From Skeletonema tropicum (lineage: Eukaryota; Bacillariophyta; Thalassiosirophyceae; Thalassiosirales; Thalassiosiraceae): a stretch of 64,000 nt of DNA. Positions 9,939 through 18,768 of this stretch are shown piece by piece (the first letter of the stretch is position 1; each line of letters starts with the position of its first letter). Location: positions 1 to 64,000 of the forward strand of contig JAWZXG010000028.1 of assembly GCA_037178625.1 (NCBI GenBank). Reading direction: 5' to 3'. Made by a program: the position numbers and the translations under genes. Under the pieces are notes generated by a model. It did no database searches. It was not told the DNA's origin and was given only the letters and a program-made list of their open reading frames with translations.

Positions 9939-9993
9939 TCACCCAATTTCTTGTCTTGGGGGACTTCTTGGGGCAAGAGGGCATATCTGCCCG
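9939..9993. repeat. 55-bp shared upstream repeat, copy 2
   Basis: Partner of 7725-7779. It lies between the divergent protease gene (start 9651) and p24 gene (start 10177), so it could serve either. Contains CTTGGGGCAAGAGGGCATAT. Confidence 0.7.
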
Positions 9994-10176
9994 ACAATCT
10001 TTTCACTCACAACATGGGATTTTTTGATGACCGCAATCAAACCCGCAACCTCGCCTCCAACGATAACCATTTTATCGGCCGCTAGCATCCCTCCACAGTG
10101 CTATCCAAGAGCAACCATCGACAGAATAGGTCATAGCACATCGCCCGTAAACCAAAATTAGGGAAGCGGTATCATC

Positions 10177-11469
10177 ATGAAGCTCCATCATTTCCTCCTC
10201 TCACTCTCATCACTTTTCCATCTGGCTCTTGGTGGTGGAGAGCAGCCAGAATCCAAAACCAACTTACCACTCTCCTTCACCATACCATCCTCCACCACCG
10301 AATGTCTGTACGAACACATCACCAACCCACACGAGCATATAACATCCTCACTCTTTCTCCTCAGCGGTGATGAGCTCAGAGCGGCGTATACAATGGAAGG
10401 TCCCGTTGCACCAGTCGATATCGACACCAATGGACGCGAACTCCAAAAGTACATTTCAATATACAATCAACAAGGAACAAAAATGTTTGTTAACGGTCGA
10501 TATGGCGATAGTATGGTGAATGTTGTCCCAGTGTTAGTAAGTGGTGTGGTGGATATGGAGGCAGAAGTGGAGGATTATGAAGATGATGTGTTGGAAGAGA
10601 TGGAACGGATGGAAGAAATGAAACGTCGGTTTGAACAAGCCAAAAAGAATGATTACTTTCAACCTCATCACAGACAGGAAGTAAACGAGGAAGGACAACG
10701 CTACCAAGAAATGAAACGGGATATGGAAGAGATGAAGGAACAACATCCCGATATGGATGATTATGCAATTGTCCATGAGGAGATGTTGAAGAGGCAGATG
10801 GAGGAGGAGGCGATGTTGGATGATGATTTTATCAAGTTGCAGATGAATCATGAGGCTCATGGTGGTGGTGGAAGAGGAAGACGATTGCAAGAAGAAGTGG
10901 AACAAGAAGAACCACAACAACAACAACAACTTCACGAACAACAACACAGGAGATTAACCGAAGTCGAAAAATTAATCCCAGGAGAACCATTCCAAAAAAC
11001 CGTCAAGGCCGAATCACCCGGGTGGTATCGCCTCTGCGTCACTGCCAAATGGGGCACAATCGAAATTGAAATGGAACTTCGTAAATCATCCACCTACGGC
11101 CCCATCAATCCACACACCGGTCACGTCCCCGGAAGTGATGCCTCCATGACCCATACCGAAATTCATCACCTCTACGAGGCCGAAGAAGATGATACCATCC
11201 GCAAAGAGGTAGAGGGGGCAATCCAAACAGAAGATTTGGCTACCACCAAGGAACAACTCCGTATACTTGAAAAGGTCTATCAAGAAATCATTACGAAGCA
11301 ATTGGAAGAACGACGGGTGTGGAATTGGAGAACGATTAAGAATCAACATTTGTATAGTCATTTGGTGTTGGGGAATTTGGTGGAGACTGTGGTGTATTGT
11401 GTGATTAGTGGGTATCAGGTTTTTACGATACGGAAGTGGTTTGGTGGTGGTCCGAGTTTGGGAAGGTAG
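10177..11469 (+). CDS. p24/emp24 (GOLD-domain) cargo receptor with a large acidic insert
   Basis: A 430-residue protein. Residues 1-19 form a signal peptide. The GOLD fold is split: TECLYEHI and an IYNQQGTKMFV-like strand lie near 45-105, and ESPGWYRLCVTAKW near 280. A lumenal coiled coil follows, then one membrane helix (LVETVVYCVISGYQVFTI) and a short tail, RKWFGGGPSLGR. p24 proteins cycle between ER and Golgi in COPII/COPI vesicles. Typical members are about 200-230 residues; here some 170 residues of Glu/Met/Gln-rich sequence are inserted in the GOLD domain (about 110-285). The tail has aromatic and basic residues but no clear terminal KK. Confidence 0.85.
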   Translation: MKLHHFLLSLSSLFHLALGGGEQPESKTNLPLSFTIPSSTTECLYEHITNPHEHITSSLFLLSGDELRAAYTMEGPVAPVDIDTNGRELQKYISIYNQQGTKMFVNGRYGDSMVNVVPVLVSGVVDMEAEVEDYEDDVLEEMERMEEMKRRFEQAKKNDYFQPHHRQEVNEEGQRYQEMKRDMEEMKEQHPDMDDYAIVHEEMLKRQMEEEAMLDDDFIKLQMNHEAHGGGGRGRRLQEEVEQEEPQQQQQLHEQQHRRLTEVEKLIPGEPFQKTVKAESPGWYRLCVTAKWGTIEIEMELRKSSTYGPINPHTGHVPGSDASMTHTEIHHLYEAEEDDTIRKEVEGAIQTEDLATTKEQLRILEKVYQEIITKQLEERRVWNWRTIKNQHLYSHLVLGNLVETVVYCVISGYQVFTIRKWFGGGPSLGR

Positions 11470-11732
11470 ATTGTGTAGGATGGTATATATTATATTAAAT
11501 ACAAGCACAAAGTCCACGATGACATGAGTTGCCTCACAAGGAATAACTTCCTAGAGTTAGAGTGCCTGTTGCTGTTGGTTGCTGCCGTTGCCGTTGCATA
11601 AAATGGTTGTCTCTTTATTACATAGTCAGAGGAGAGCAACTCAATTGAGATAGAGCAACTCTTTCTACACCTCACGCACCCTCTTCTCTCACTCCTCGAA
11701 TCCTTTCTACCCTTTCTCCCTCTTTTCAGTTC

Positions 11733-11820
11733 GTCACGGGTTGGTCACGGGTTGGTCACGGGTCAGTCACGGATCGGTCACGGGTCCGGACCCGTGACCG
11801 ACCCGTGACTGACCCGTGAC
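11733..11820. repeat. 11-bp tandem array forming a perfect-length hairpin
   Basis: Five direct copies of GTCACGGGTYR-type 11-mers (11733-11787) are followed by three copies in the opposite orientation (11788-11820). The inner 66 bp (11755-11820) is an inverted repeat of 33 + 33 bases with one mismatch and no spacer. Function unknown. Confidence 0.95.
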
Positions 11821-12074
11821 ACATTTTAGCTGTAAGAGACTTCCTCGACGATTTCGCCCAACTATCGGGACATGGAACCATTGAACAATTTTTCGATGAC
11901 ACTGACACCGGTGAGGGGCGCACTTTCAAGCTCGGGCTTGGCAATGAAACAATATATGATGGGGCTGGCGACATTGGCAGTCGGATTCGTGGAGCACTGA
12001 GGCGGTCAGGACGAAAACAACCTCAACCAACTCCATCAGCAACGCTACATAGGTACTTCGAATGTCTTTGTTGA
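11820..12074 (+). pseudogene. Coding-like fragment without start
   Basis: The frame is open for 84 codons from a stop just upstream, with no ATG near its beginning: VRDFLDDFAQLSGHGTIEQF, a Gly/Asp-rich middle, and SRIRGALRRSGRKQPQPTPS near the end. It looks coding but matches nothing I recognise. It begins exactly where the 11-bp hairpin ends, so it may be an exon of an unseen gene or a stranded fragment. Confidence 0.35.
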
Positions 12075-12258
12075 TGTTTTGTTTTTGGTATATATTATTG
12101 TGAGTAGATAGCTAATTCAAGCAATATCACATTGCGTCTCCAAAAATGGGACGAATAGAGATGGGAGAGACGAACTCTAAGTCATTGTAAGAAATCGAAA
12201 ATGTATCACGTAATGTAGAGTCAACGATATCATGCAACTATGTAATGTAAGAGTATTA

Positions 12259-15200
12259 TCATGAAAAACTATCCCTTGCCCTTGACATCTTCATTCTCTC
12301 TATATGCTTTTCATAAGCAGATCTAGAAGAGGGAGTTTTAAACAACAGTGAAGTAGCACGCCTTGGTGGAGGGGTCTTCAAAAAAGCTTTCTTTGGTGGC
12401 AATCGCGATGTTTCTGCCACTTCGCTTTCACTAGAGACACGCTCGGTGGTTGATGGTTGAGAAAAGTTTCCATACGCCATCCGGGCAGACTGTTGTGCAG
12501 TGAAAGTTTTTGATACTGTCGAAGATGCAACGTCGAATGTCTTCTGTGCTGGAGTATTCAGCTGAAGCTTTCGTGAAGAGGAAGTAAGTTGTGGTATCTC
12601 GGATGGTGAAGAGTGTTGTCTTTCTTTTGACATTTGTGAAGAAGATGCTGGTGTTTTCAAGGGTAAAAGATCTAATGACTTTGCAGATGAATTTTTGAAA
12701 TGGACCTTTCGTGTTGAAGAAGTACGTTGTTGTGGGATCTTGGCCGGTGAAGAATGTCGTTGAGTTCCCGACGGCGATGGTGTTTGCTGGTCATTACTGT
12801 CAGCCTTCCAGGATGATAACTTGGATTTCAACGAAACTATTTGTTCGGACCGAGTCTCTCGCAGGGACTCGCTCTCGACACCTTTCATTTTTTTGTTCTG
12901 TAGAGAAATTGACGAGGAAGTTTCAAAGGACACAGAGGTGTCATCATTTAGATCGGCTGAAGTGTTACTGGACTCTCCAAACTCGGATTCACCGGAAGAA
13001 AATGATTCATCTAACGATGGCGAGTCCGCCAATATGCCGTCTGAAGAGGTTGTCCCTTCCGATTCAGGTCTGCTTGCACAATCTGATCTATTAGAAGAAG
13101 AGAAACTGCCCATCATACTGTCGGTGGATTGGGTTCTTGTCTCAGCTTCGCAAACTGCCGCAAAGGGGCTCTTATAAGGCACCCTCTTTTCTTCCATTGC
13201 ATCGCTGCTATTAGGTGTTGACAGTGTCGACACTTTCCCCGACGGTGGTGCTGGTGATGCTTTCCCCAACGGTTTGCTCTTCTCCTTTCGTGGAGACTTG
13301 TAGAAGTAGCATCTTTTGGCCGCGGCTTTGGCCGTCGGCGGTTTACTGGGTTTCTTGAGTTCCTTTGTTTCTTTCACCCTCAACCCTGGACGGTTCTCGG
13401 ACGTATTCCTCTCAACATTTTTCCATCCCATATTGGCAGGAGAAGGGGTGAAATTATCAATTTGCTCATTGATATTTTCCAGCTGGGTCTGAAAGTTGTG
13501 CGTCGTCGGACTAGTTAAGTAATTCTGCTGCATCTGAGCAAACTTTTCCAATTCGGAAAACTCATCCATCAGCGCACCCATTTCAGAGCTCATCTGCCTG
13601 TATGGATTCCGGAGTTGGTCAGAATCAATACTCGTGTCAACCCCCGAAGAACCCCGATCCGACGAGAGTATCGATGTTTCAGGAAGCATGTTGAGTTCTT
13701 CGTTTTCTTCATTCGACATGGACTCGTCAAAGTTGAAGATACCGATTTTTTCATCTCGACTTTGATCACTTTCCCCGGAAGAGAAGTAGCTGTCACTGTC
13801 ACTTTCCCCGGAAGAGGAATAGCTATCACTCTCGCTCTCACTTTCGGATTGTGATAGTGAGTCGTCCGAAACATAACTTTCTTCAGAAGATAAGTAGCTG
13901 TCACTGTCATAGTCACTTTCGGATTGTGATTGTAAGTCGTCTGTAACATCTTCCATCAATGCATTCAGTTCAGCGGCAACCTTGTCGTAATGATCTGAAG
14001 TTGTTGTGTTCAACCTTTCCGAATTCAGCTGGTTTTCATCTTGACTTGCAAGAACGCCTGCACCACCAGTCTCCGTTTTCTCAACAGCCATATCTTCTTC
14101 CGCAACCTCAAGTTCCGGCTTAACTTGCAGTTCGTCGCGAAGCTGTTGGAGAGCGCTTATACCACCTGTCTCAGTTTTTTCAGCAGCCAAATCTTCTTCG
14201 GTAGCCGCAACTTCCGGTTCAATTTGTTGATCATCGCAAAGCCGTTGAGAAATATCACTGAGACTGCAATTTTCTTCTTCCGCGGATTGCGATTGTAAGT
14301 CGTCGGAAACATCATCCATCAATGCATTTAGTTCTCCAGTAACCTTGTCGTAATGATCTGAAGTTGATGTGTCGAATATCTCTGAGCTCTGCTGCATTTC
14401 ATCTAGACTTGCAACAGCTCTTGCACCATTTGCCTCAATATTCTCAGCAGCCTCAGCTTCTTTGGCAGCCTCAACTTCCGGTTCAATTAATTGGTCGTCG
14501 CTTGGTAGTAAGTCGTTTGAAACATCTTCCATCAATGCATTCAGTTCTGTAGTTACCTTGTCGTAATGATCTGAAGTTGATGTGTTCAATCTCTCTGAGC
14601 TCTGCTGCTTTCTATCTAGACTTGTAACAGAGCTTGCACCACCTGTCTCAGTTTTCTCAGCCGCCTCATCTTCTTCGACAGCCTCAGCTTCCGGTTCAAA
14701 TTGCTGTTCGTCGTGAAGCCTTTGGGATACATCGCTGGGAATGCTCTTCTCTTCTTCCGACGACAGTGAACCAAAGGTAGGCGTGGACCCCCCACTTCGT
14801 CTGTCATCTGTACTAATACTTTCAGCATCAAAGTCATCCAATAAGTGCCTGACTTTGTCATTCATATAAAGATCATTGACAAAGTCTTGAGAAGTTTGAG
14901 ATATCAGTCTACTTTCTTCCGCAAACACGCGTCCACTCTTAATTTCTTCCTGAACCGCCATGATTTGTTTGGCGTTGACTCGTCTATTAGGAGAACTCCT
15001 ATTTGACGTCACATCGCCATCTTCGTTGCTAGGCTCGGGCAACTGACTCAAGCTCTTGGCTGCCATGGATGCCTTTTTTGGTGATATACTCGCATTTTTC
15101 ATCATATGAGTAAGTTCATCCACTTCGTGACTGTGGATCAGACCATTAGAGACTTCCCAATTGGTTCCTATGGAGGAGCAATCTATCGACTCTTCGGTAA

Positions 15201-16434
15201 CAGCTAGCCCAACTCCATCCATATTCAATTCGTACTTGGAACCATCCTCTTTAATCTCCGAGCATTCCACTGAAACACCATTCCATTCCTCCTTCTCAAT
15301 AATGGCATTTGAAGACTCAATTGCATGTGTGGAGCTGTCCCTCTCTCTTGCACTCCCAACCAAAACAATTTCATGCATCACTACTTGTCCCTCACCAGTA
15401 TTTATTCGCAATTCCATGTTTTCTCGAACACAGCCTTCCTGTATTGGATTCCAAACAACATGCATCATTTGTGACTCTCCTTGTTTCAGCTGAAGCTCTA
15501 TTGGATCACATGATTGTTGGTGGTCACCGGTGCACTTGGTTGTGGAAGCATCATTATGTAACATGCAGGTGAATCCTCCCTTGGATGACATACATTCCAA
15601 TGTAACATTGATGACACTGCCATCCGCATCCAAAGTGGCGGATTCTCTAGAGGCATAAATCAAGAATTGTCGAGTAGAAATTTCGCCGACTGTATTGATA
15701 TTCTCCTCTCCGAAATCTAGCCATGTTTTATTGCACGATGATATTGTTGTTCCAACAGTGATTACTGGAATGTTATTTTCTTGGCAATGTTGTATCAATT
15801 GTTGGTTTGACTGATAATAATGATATTGATGTGTATGCAGTGTTGGTTCGTCTATGCTTTCTAATGAGACTTGTCTGACTGCGTTGATAGTATTTGAGTT
15901 GTTTGTGACTTGTTGAGATGCAAAATGAGTATTCTGTTCCATTGGGAGTGCATTATCGGTGTCTCTTGATGGTGGCACTTCCGTTATTATTGGTTCTTTA
16001 GTGGGCGTTGTGTTGTGTGAAACATCACTGTCAGCAGTAGAAAAATTGTTGTGTCGGCCTTTGCGTTCGCAGCTATTTTGTGATCCAAAATCGACGCCAC
16101 TATCTATACTGATATTGTTGCCATTATTCTCCCTCAGATCTGCCTGCTGCTGCTGTTGTTGTTCGTGCTCTTCCTGCAAGTAGCGCATCCGTCTGCGCAA
16201 CATAATCTCCGCGCGATGGGACGGAATGCCATTATCAAGCCACCATATTTGCCGTCCAGACTCGAGACGGATGAGCGATAGGCGTTTCTGTTGCTGATTG
16301 GTATTTAATTGGCCCATGATAATTCTGTTCTTGGTTGTGATGCAATCGTCGTTCTGGAATTCAGCGTCGACTTCTTGGTGGAGGTGCACCGACGGGTCAT
16401 CCTCCTCCTCTGTCATTATCGAGGTAGTTGTCAT
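12259..16434 (-). CDS. ASH-domain (ASPM/SPD-2/Hydin) protein with acidic repeats
   Basis: A 1391-residue single-exon protein. Residues about 228-365 look like an ASH domain: TWLDFGEENINTVGEIST, a Cys-containing strand, then MMHVVWNPIQEGCVRENMEL, close to the WTPxEEGxVRE signature of ASPM. ASH domains occur in centrosomal, spindle and ciliary proteins. Residues about 560-835 hold four imperfect tandem units built on TSDHYDKVxxELNALMxDV. A Ser/Asp/Glu run follows (838-895). The C-terminal 450 residues are Ser/Thr/Pro/Lys-rich with KTPPPRR and RKVHF-like basic patches. The calponin-homology and IQ parts of ASPM are absent. A microtubule or spindle role is inferred from the ASH domain only. Confidence 0.75.
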   Translation of the reverse strand: MTTTSIMTEEEDDPSVHLHQEVDAEFQNDDCITTKNRIIMGQLNTNQQQKRLSLIRLESGRQIWWLDNGIPSHRAEIMLRRRMRYLQEEHEQQQQQQADLRENNGNNISIDSGVDFGSQNSCERKGRHNNFSTADSDVSHNTTPTKEPIITEVPPSRDTDNALPMEQNTHFASQQVTNNSNTINAVRQVSLESIDEPTLHTHQYHYYQSNQQLIQHCQENNIPVITVGTTISSCNKTWLDFGEENINTVGEISTRQFLIYASRESATLDADGSVINVTLECMSSKGGFTCMLHNDASTTKCTGDHQQSCDPIELQLKQGESQMMHVVWNPIQEGCVRENMELRINTGEGQVVMHEIVLVGSARERDSSTHAIESSNAIIEKEEWNGVSVECSEIKEDGSKYELNMDGVGLAVTEESIDCSSIGTNWEVSNGLIHSHEVDELTHMMKNASISPKKASMAAKSLSQLPEPSNEDGDVTSNRSSPNRRVNAKQIMAVQEEIKSGRVFAEESRLISQTSQDFVNDLYMNDKVRHLLDDFDAESISTDDRRSGGSTPTFGSLSSEEEKSIPSDVSQRLHDEQQFEPEAEAVEEDEAAEKTETGGASSVTSLDRKQQSSERLNTSTSDHYDKVTTELNALMEDVSNDLLPSDDQLIEPEVEAAKEAEAAENIEANGARAVASLDEMQQSSEIFDTSTSDHYDKVTGELNALMDDVSDDLQSQSAEEENCSLSDISQRLCDDQQIEPEVAATEEDLAAEKTETGGISALQQLRDELQVKPELEVAEEDMAVEKTETGGAGVLASQDENQLNSERLNTTTSDHYDKVAAELNALMEDVTDDLQSQSESDYDSDSYLSSEESYVSDDSLSQSESESESDSYSSSGESDSDSYFSSGESDQSRDEKIGIFNFDESMSNEENEELNMLPETSILSSDRGSSGVDTSIDSDQLRNPYRQMSSEMGALMDEFSELEKFAQMQQNYLTSPTTHNFQTQLENINEQIDNFTPSPANMGWKNVERNTSENRPGLRVKETKELKKPSKPPTAKAAAKRCYFYKSPRKEKSKPLGKASPAPPSGKVSTLSTPNSSDAMEEKRVPYKSPFAAVCEAETRTQSTDSMMGSFSSSNRSDCASRPESEGTTSSDGILADSPSLDESFSSGESEFGESSNTSADLNDDTSVSFETSSSISLQNKKMKGVESESLRETRSEQIVSLKSKLSSWKADSNDQQTPSPSGTQRHSSPAKIPQQRTSSTRKVHFKNSSAKSLDLLPLKTPASSSQMSKERQHSSPSEIPQLTSSSRKLQLNTPAQKTFDVASSTVSKTFTAQQSARMAYGNFSQPSTTERVSSESEVAETSRLPPKKAFLKTPPPRRATSLLFKTPSSRSAYEKHIERMKMSRARDSFS

Positions 16435-16617
16435 ATTTTTCGATCAAATCACAGCTACCAACAGTTGGACACTAATAAACAATTCAGGCTCGAGGCGATA
16501 TTTCAGTCGAGATGGGCGGTCGTTGGCAGAAACAGCGCACACTCAACGCTACTATGAGGTCCAATCATGTCATGGCACGCAGGTTGCACGCAGGGCCATG
16601 CCATCGCCGAGCATACT

Positions 16618-17127
16618 TACCTTTCGGATTCATTGGAAAAACCGAGAATGGCGCGCCAAATGCACTAAGTATAGCCAAGTGAGCCAAGTGAGCCAAGTGT
16701 GCCAAGTGTGCCAAGTCAGCCAAGTCAGCCAAGTCAGCCAAGTGGAGTTACGTTGGTGTACATGCAAGCTATAAACCAAAACTAAGTTCTTTCTGGGTCA
16801 ATTTTTTACGCTGAATCCAATGGTGCAGTCGATGATTCGCTAAATCCAACGTGTAGAGGAGAATTGACCTCTTCAGTAGCAACATTTCTGCGCGATGTTG
16901 TGTCGATGATGCCCAAGAAATGTTGCTACTGAAGAGGTCAATTCTCCTCTACACGTTGGATTTAGCGAATCATCGACTGCACCATTGGATTCAGCGTAAA
17001 AAATTGACCCAGAAAGAACTTAGTTTTGGTTTATAGCTTGCATGTACACCAACGTAACTCCACTTGGCTCACTTGGCTAGTGCATTTGGCGCGCCATTCT
17101 CGGTTTTTCCAATGAATCCGAAAGGTA
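16618..17127. repeat. Long inverted repeat (arms about 210-270 bp, 26-base loop)
   Basis: The left arm 16618-16889 is the complement of the right arm 16916-17127 with almost no mismatches by eye. The arms differ in length because the left arm carries about eight tandem 9-bp units (GCCAAGTGA and variants, about 16678-16742) where the right arm keeps two. There is no coding frame across it and no clear target duplication. A transcript would fold into a hairpin of about 200 bp. Confidence 0.95.
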
Positions 17128-17658
17128 TCGCCGTCACATTTTGAAAGAAGTAGATGAGTGCGAGAAAGTGACTGGCTTTTTTAGCTCGAGTTTGCAAAAT
17201 AATTGGGACCTCTAATTGCTGGGAACTATGAATAGCAAGATGATCGTCTCTCCCTATCTCTCTACGATACAGAGATAGAGAGAGCAAATGCCTGCAATCA
17301 ACCATGCATATAGCAGCAATATTTCTCTCTCCTAACAATATCGCACCGTTTGACTGCAATGGTAGCTCTATCACAACAGAGAATGATGATCACATCATGT
17401 TCTTCTTACTTATCTGTTAAGCCTCAAAACTTAAACGCCTATGTTGTCATTGCTGTGATCATCAGCCAAATATTAACAATCAATCCTACTGTTGTCATTT
17501 CATCAAGTGTTGCCCTCCTATTGTATAAAAAATTCTTGTCTTTCTGAGCAACGCTGAATCAAATTTCACAAGTAATAACGCAGCACCACTTCCTCAGATC
17601 AAGTCAAATTCTTCCAGGCAAAGATATTGTAGTATCAAGACATGATATTCAACCCCAT

Positions 17659-18426
17659 TTAATCAGTCTTTTCCGGCTCTTTCCCTGCATTGGTAGCTGC
17701 AGCACTACTACTGCTACTCTGTGCACGTGACCTTTGCACATCATTCCATGCCTTTTCAAACCATGATATGGACATTAACAAACCGATAGAAAGACATGCA
17801 AGAACGACCATGTGGATTCGTGCAATGTCTGCGATACCCATTAATCTATGTGTGGATGTTTAATATTTTGTGGATGATCAATTTGGTATCGTGTTTTGTA
17901 ATGTTGGATTGATGCAATTTGACGTGATCGCAATTTGTTTTGCGTGGTAATTATGAAGAAGTGAAAAAATGAGTTTAGTGCAGTGACACAAAAAGAAAGT
18001 CCGCATTGACGCAAGTATCAGGAATAGCACATCAAATATAGTTTCATTTTCCATCAGCGCAATAAAGACTGCAGCACTATGCCTAAGTAATATCCAAGGC
18101 GATACAATCTTCTGCGTCATTGTTGTTGTGTTGTAGCTATTAGACAATGATCTTCTTTTGCATGGTGCACGAAACCCCTAACCAACGAAGTCCGCTTCTT
18201 TTGACATCGATGCATCCTATCCAATCGCGATCAGCTGACAATTCGAAATGAACAAATCATGCACACAGCGCAACGTAAACTCGCATTTTTTGTTGCGTAT
18301 AGGTTGGACACAAATTGTGTGAGCTTCTTACATGACAAGGACAAGCAATGTCGCAATTGTTCCCCGAATAAATGGAATAAGGGCGATCCCGCCGCCTGGC
18401 TTGAGTAGATCTTGTATGAAGGTCAT
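17659..18426 (-). CDS. Pkr1-like small membrane protein (two exons)
   Basis: Exon 1 is 18426-18332 (ATG, then MTFIQDLLKPGGGIALIPFI) and exon 2 is 17845-17659. The intron, 18331-17846, begins GTAAG and ends CATAG. Phases fit and give 93 residues. The product has two hydrophobic segments (RGTIATLLVLVILM and HMVVLACLSIGLLMSISWF) followed by a Ser/Ala-rich tail. This is the layout of Pkr1, an ER membrane protein that helps assemble the V-ATPase: LxxPG at the start, two helices, then a W-F/Y before a polar tail. The 486-bp intron is long for this window, so an internal exon or a separate small gene inside it is possible. Confidence 0.6.
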
Positions 18427-18768
18427 TTTGCTGGAGGTGGTGAACTGCAGGGGCGGCCGGAGCAAAGATTTTGACTGAAAGTGAGGCGAATAGTCGGCGA
18501 CGGAGTGCGGAGTAGGTGACGGTTGGCGCCATTTTACTATAGGCCAAGATTTACTAGCGAAATTATCCACAGGAGTTCTCAAAGAAAATCCTAAAATCTT
18601 TGAGGCCTATGGTAAAATTGCGCAATCCAAAAAATAATGAAGTTTGCACTGAAACAACCATGAAAAATAAACGCTTGAAGCCGTCTTGAAGCAAGCGGCT
18701 TCTGCTGCGAAAGCAAGCAGGGAGGAGACCTCCTTCAACGAATCAGGGACGAACATTACGTTGGAAGA

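Noticed and set aside
9653..10006. 117-codon minus-strand frame upstream of the protease
   Set aside because: It is made partly of the 55-bp shared repeat and has no domain.
16298..16774. 158-codon + strand frame containing QVSQVSQVCQV repeats
   Set aside because: It overlaps the start of the ASH gene antisense and runs into the 9-bp repeat of the hairpin.
17878..18147. 89-codon minus-strand frame in the Pkr1-like intron
   Set aside because: Hydrophobic start but no family and no splice phase that joins it to the flanking exons; kept only as a caveat.
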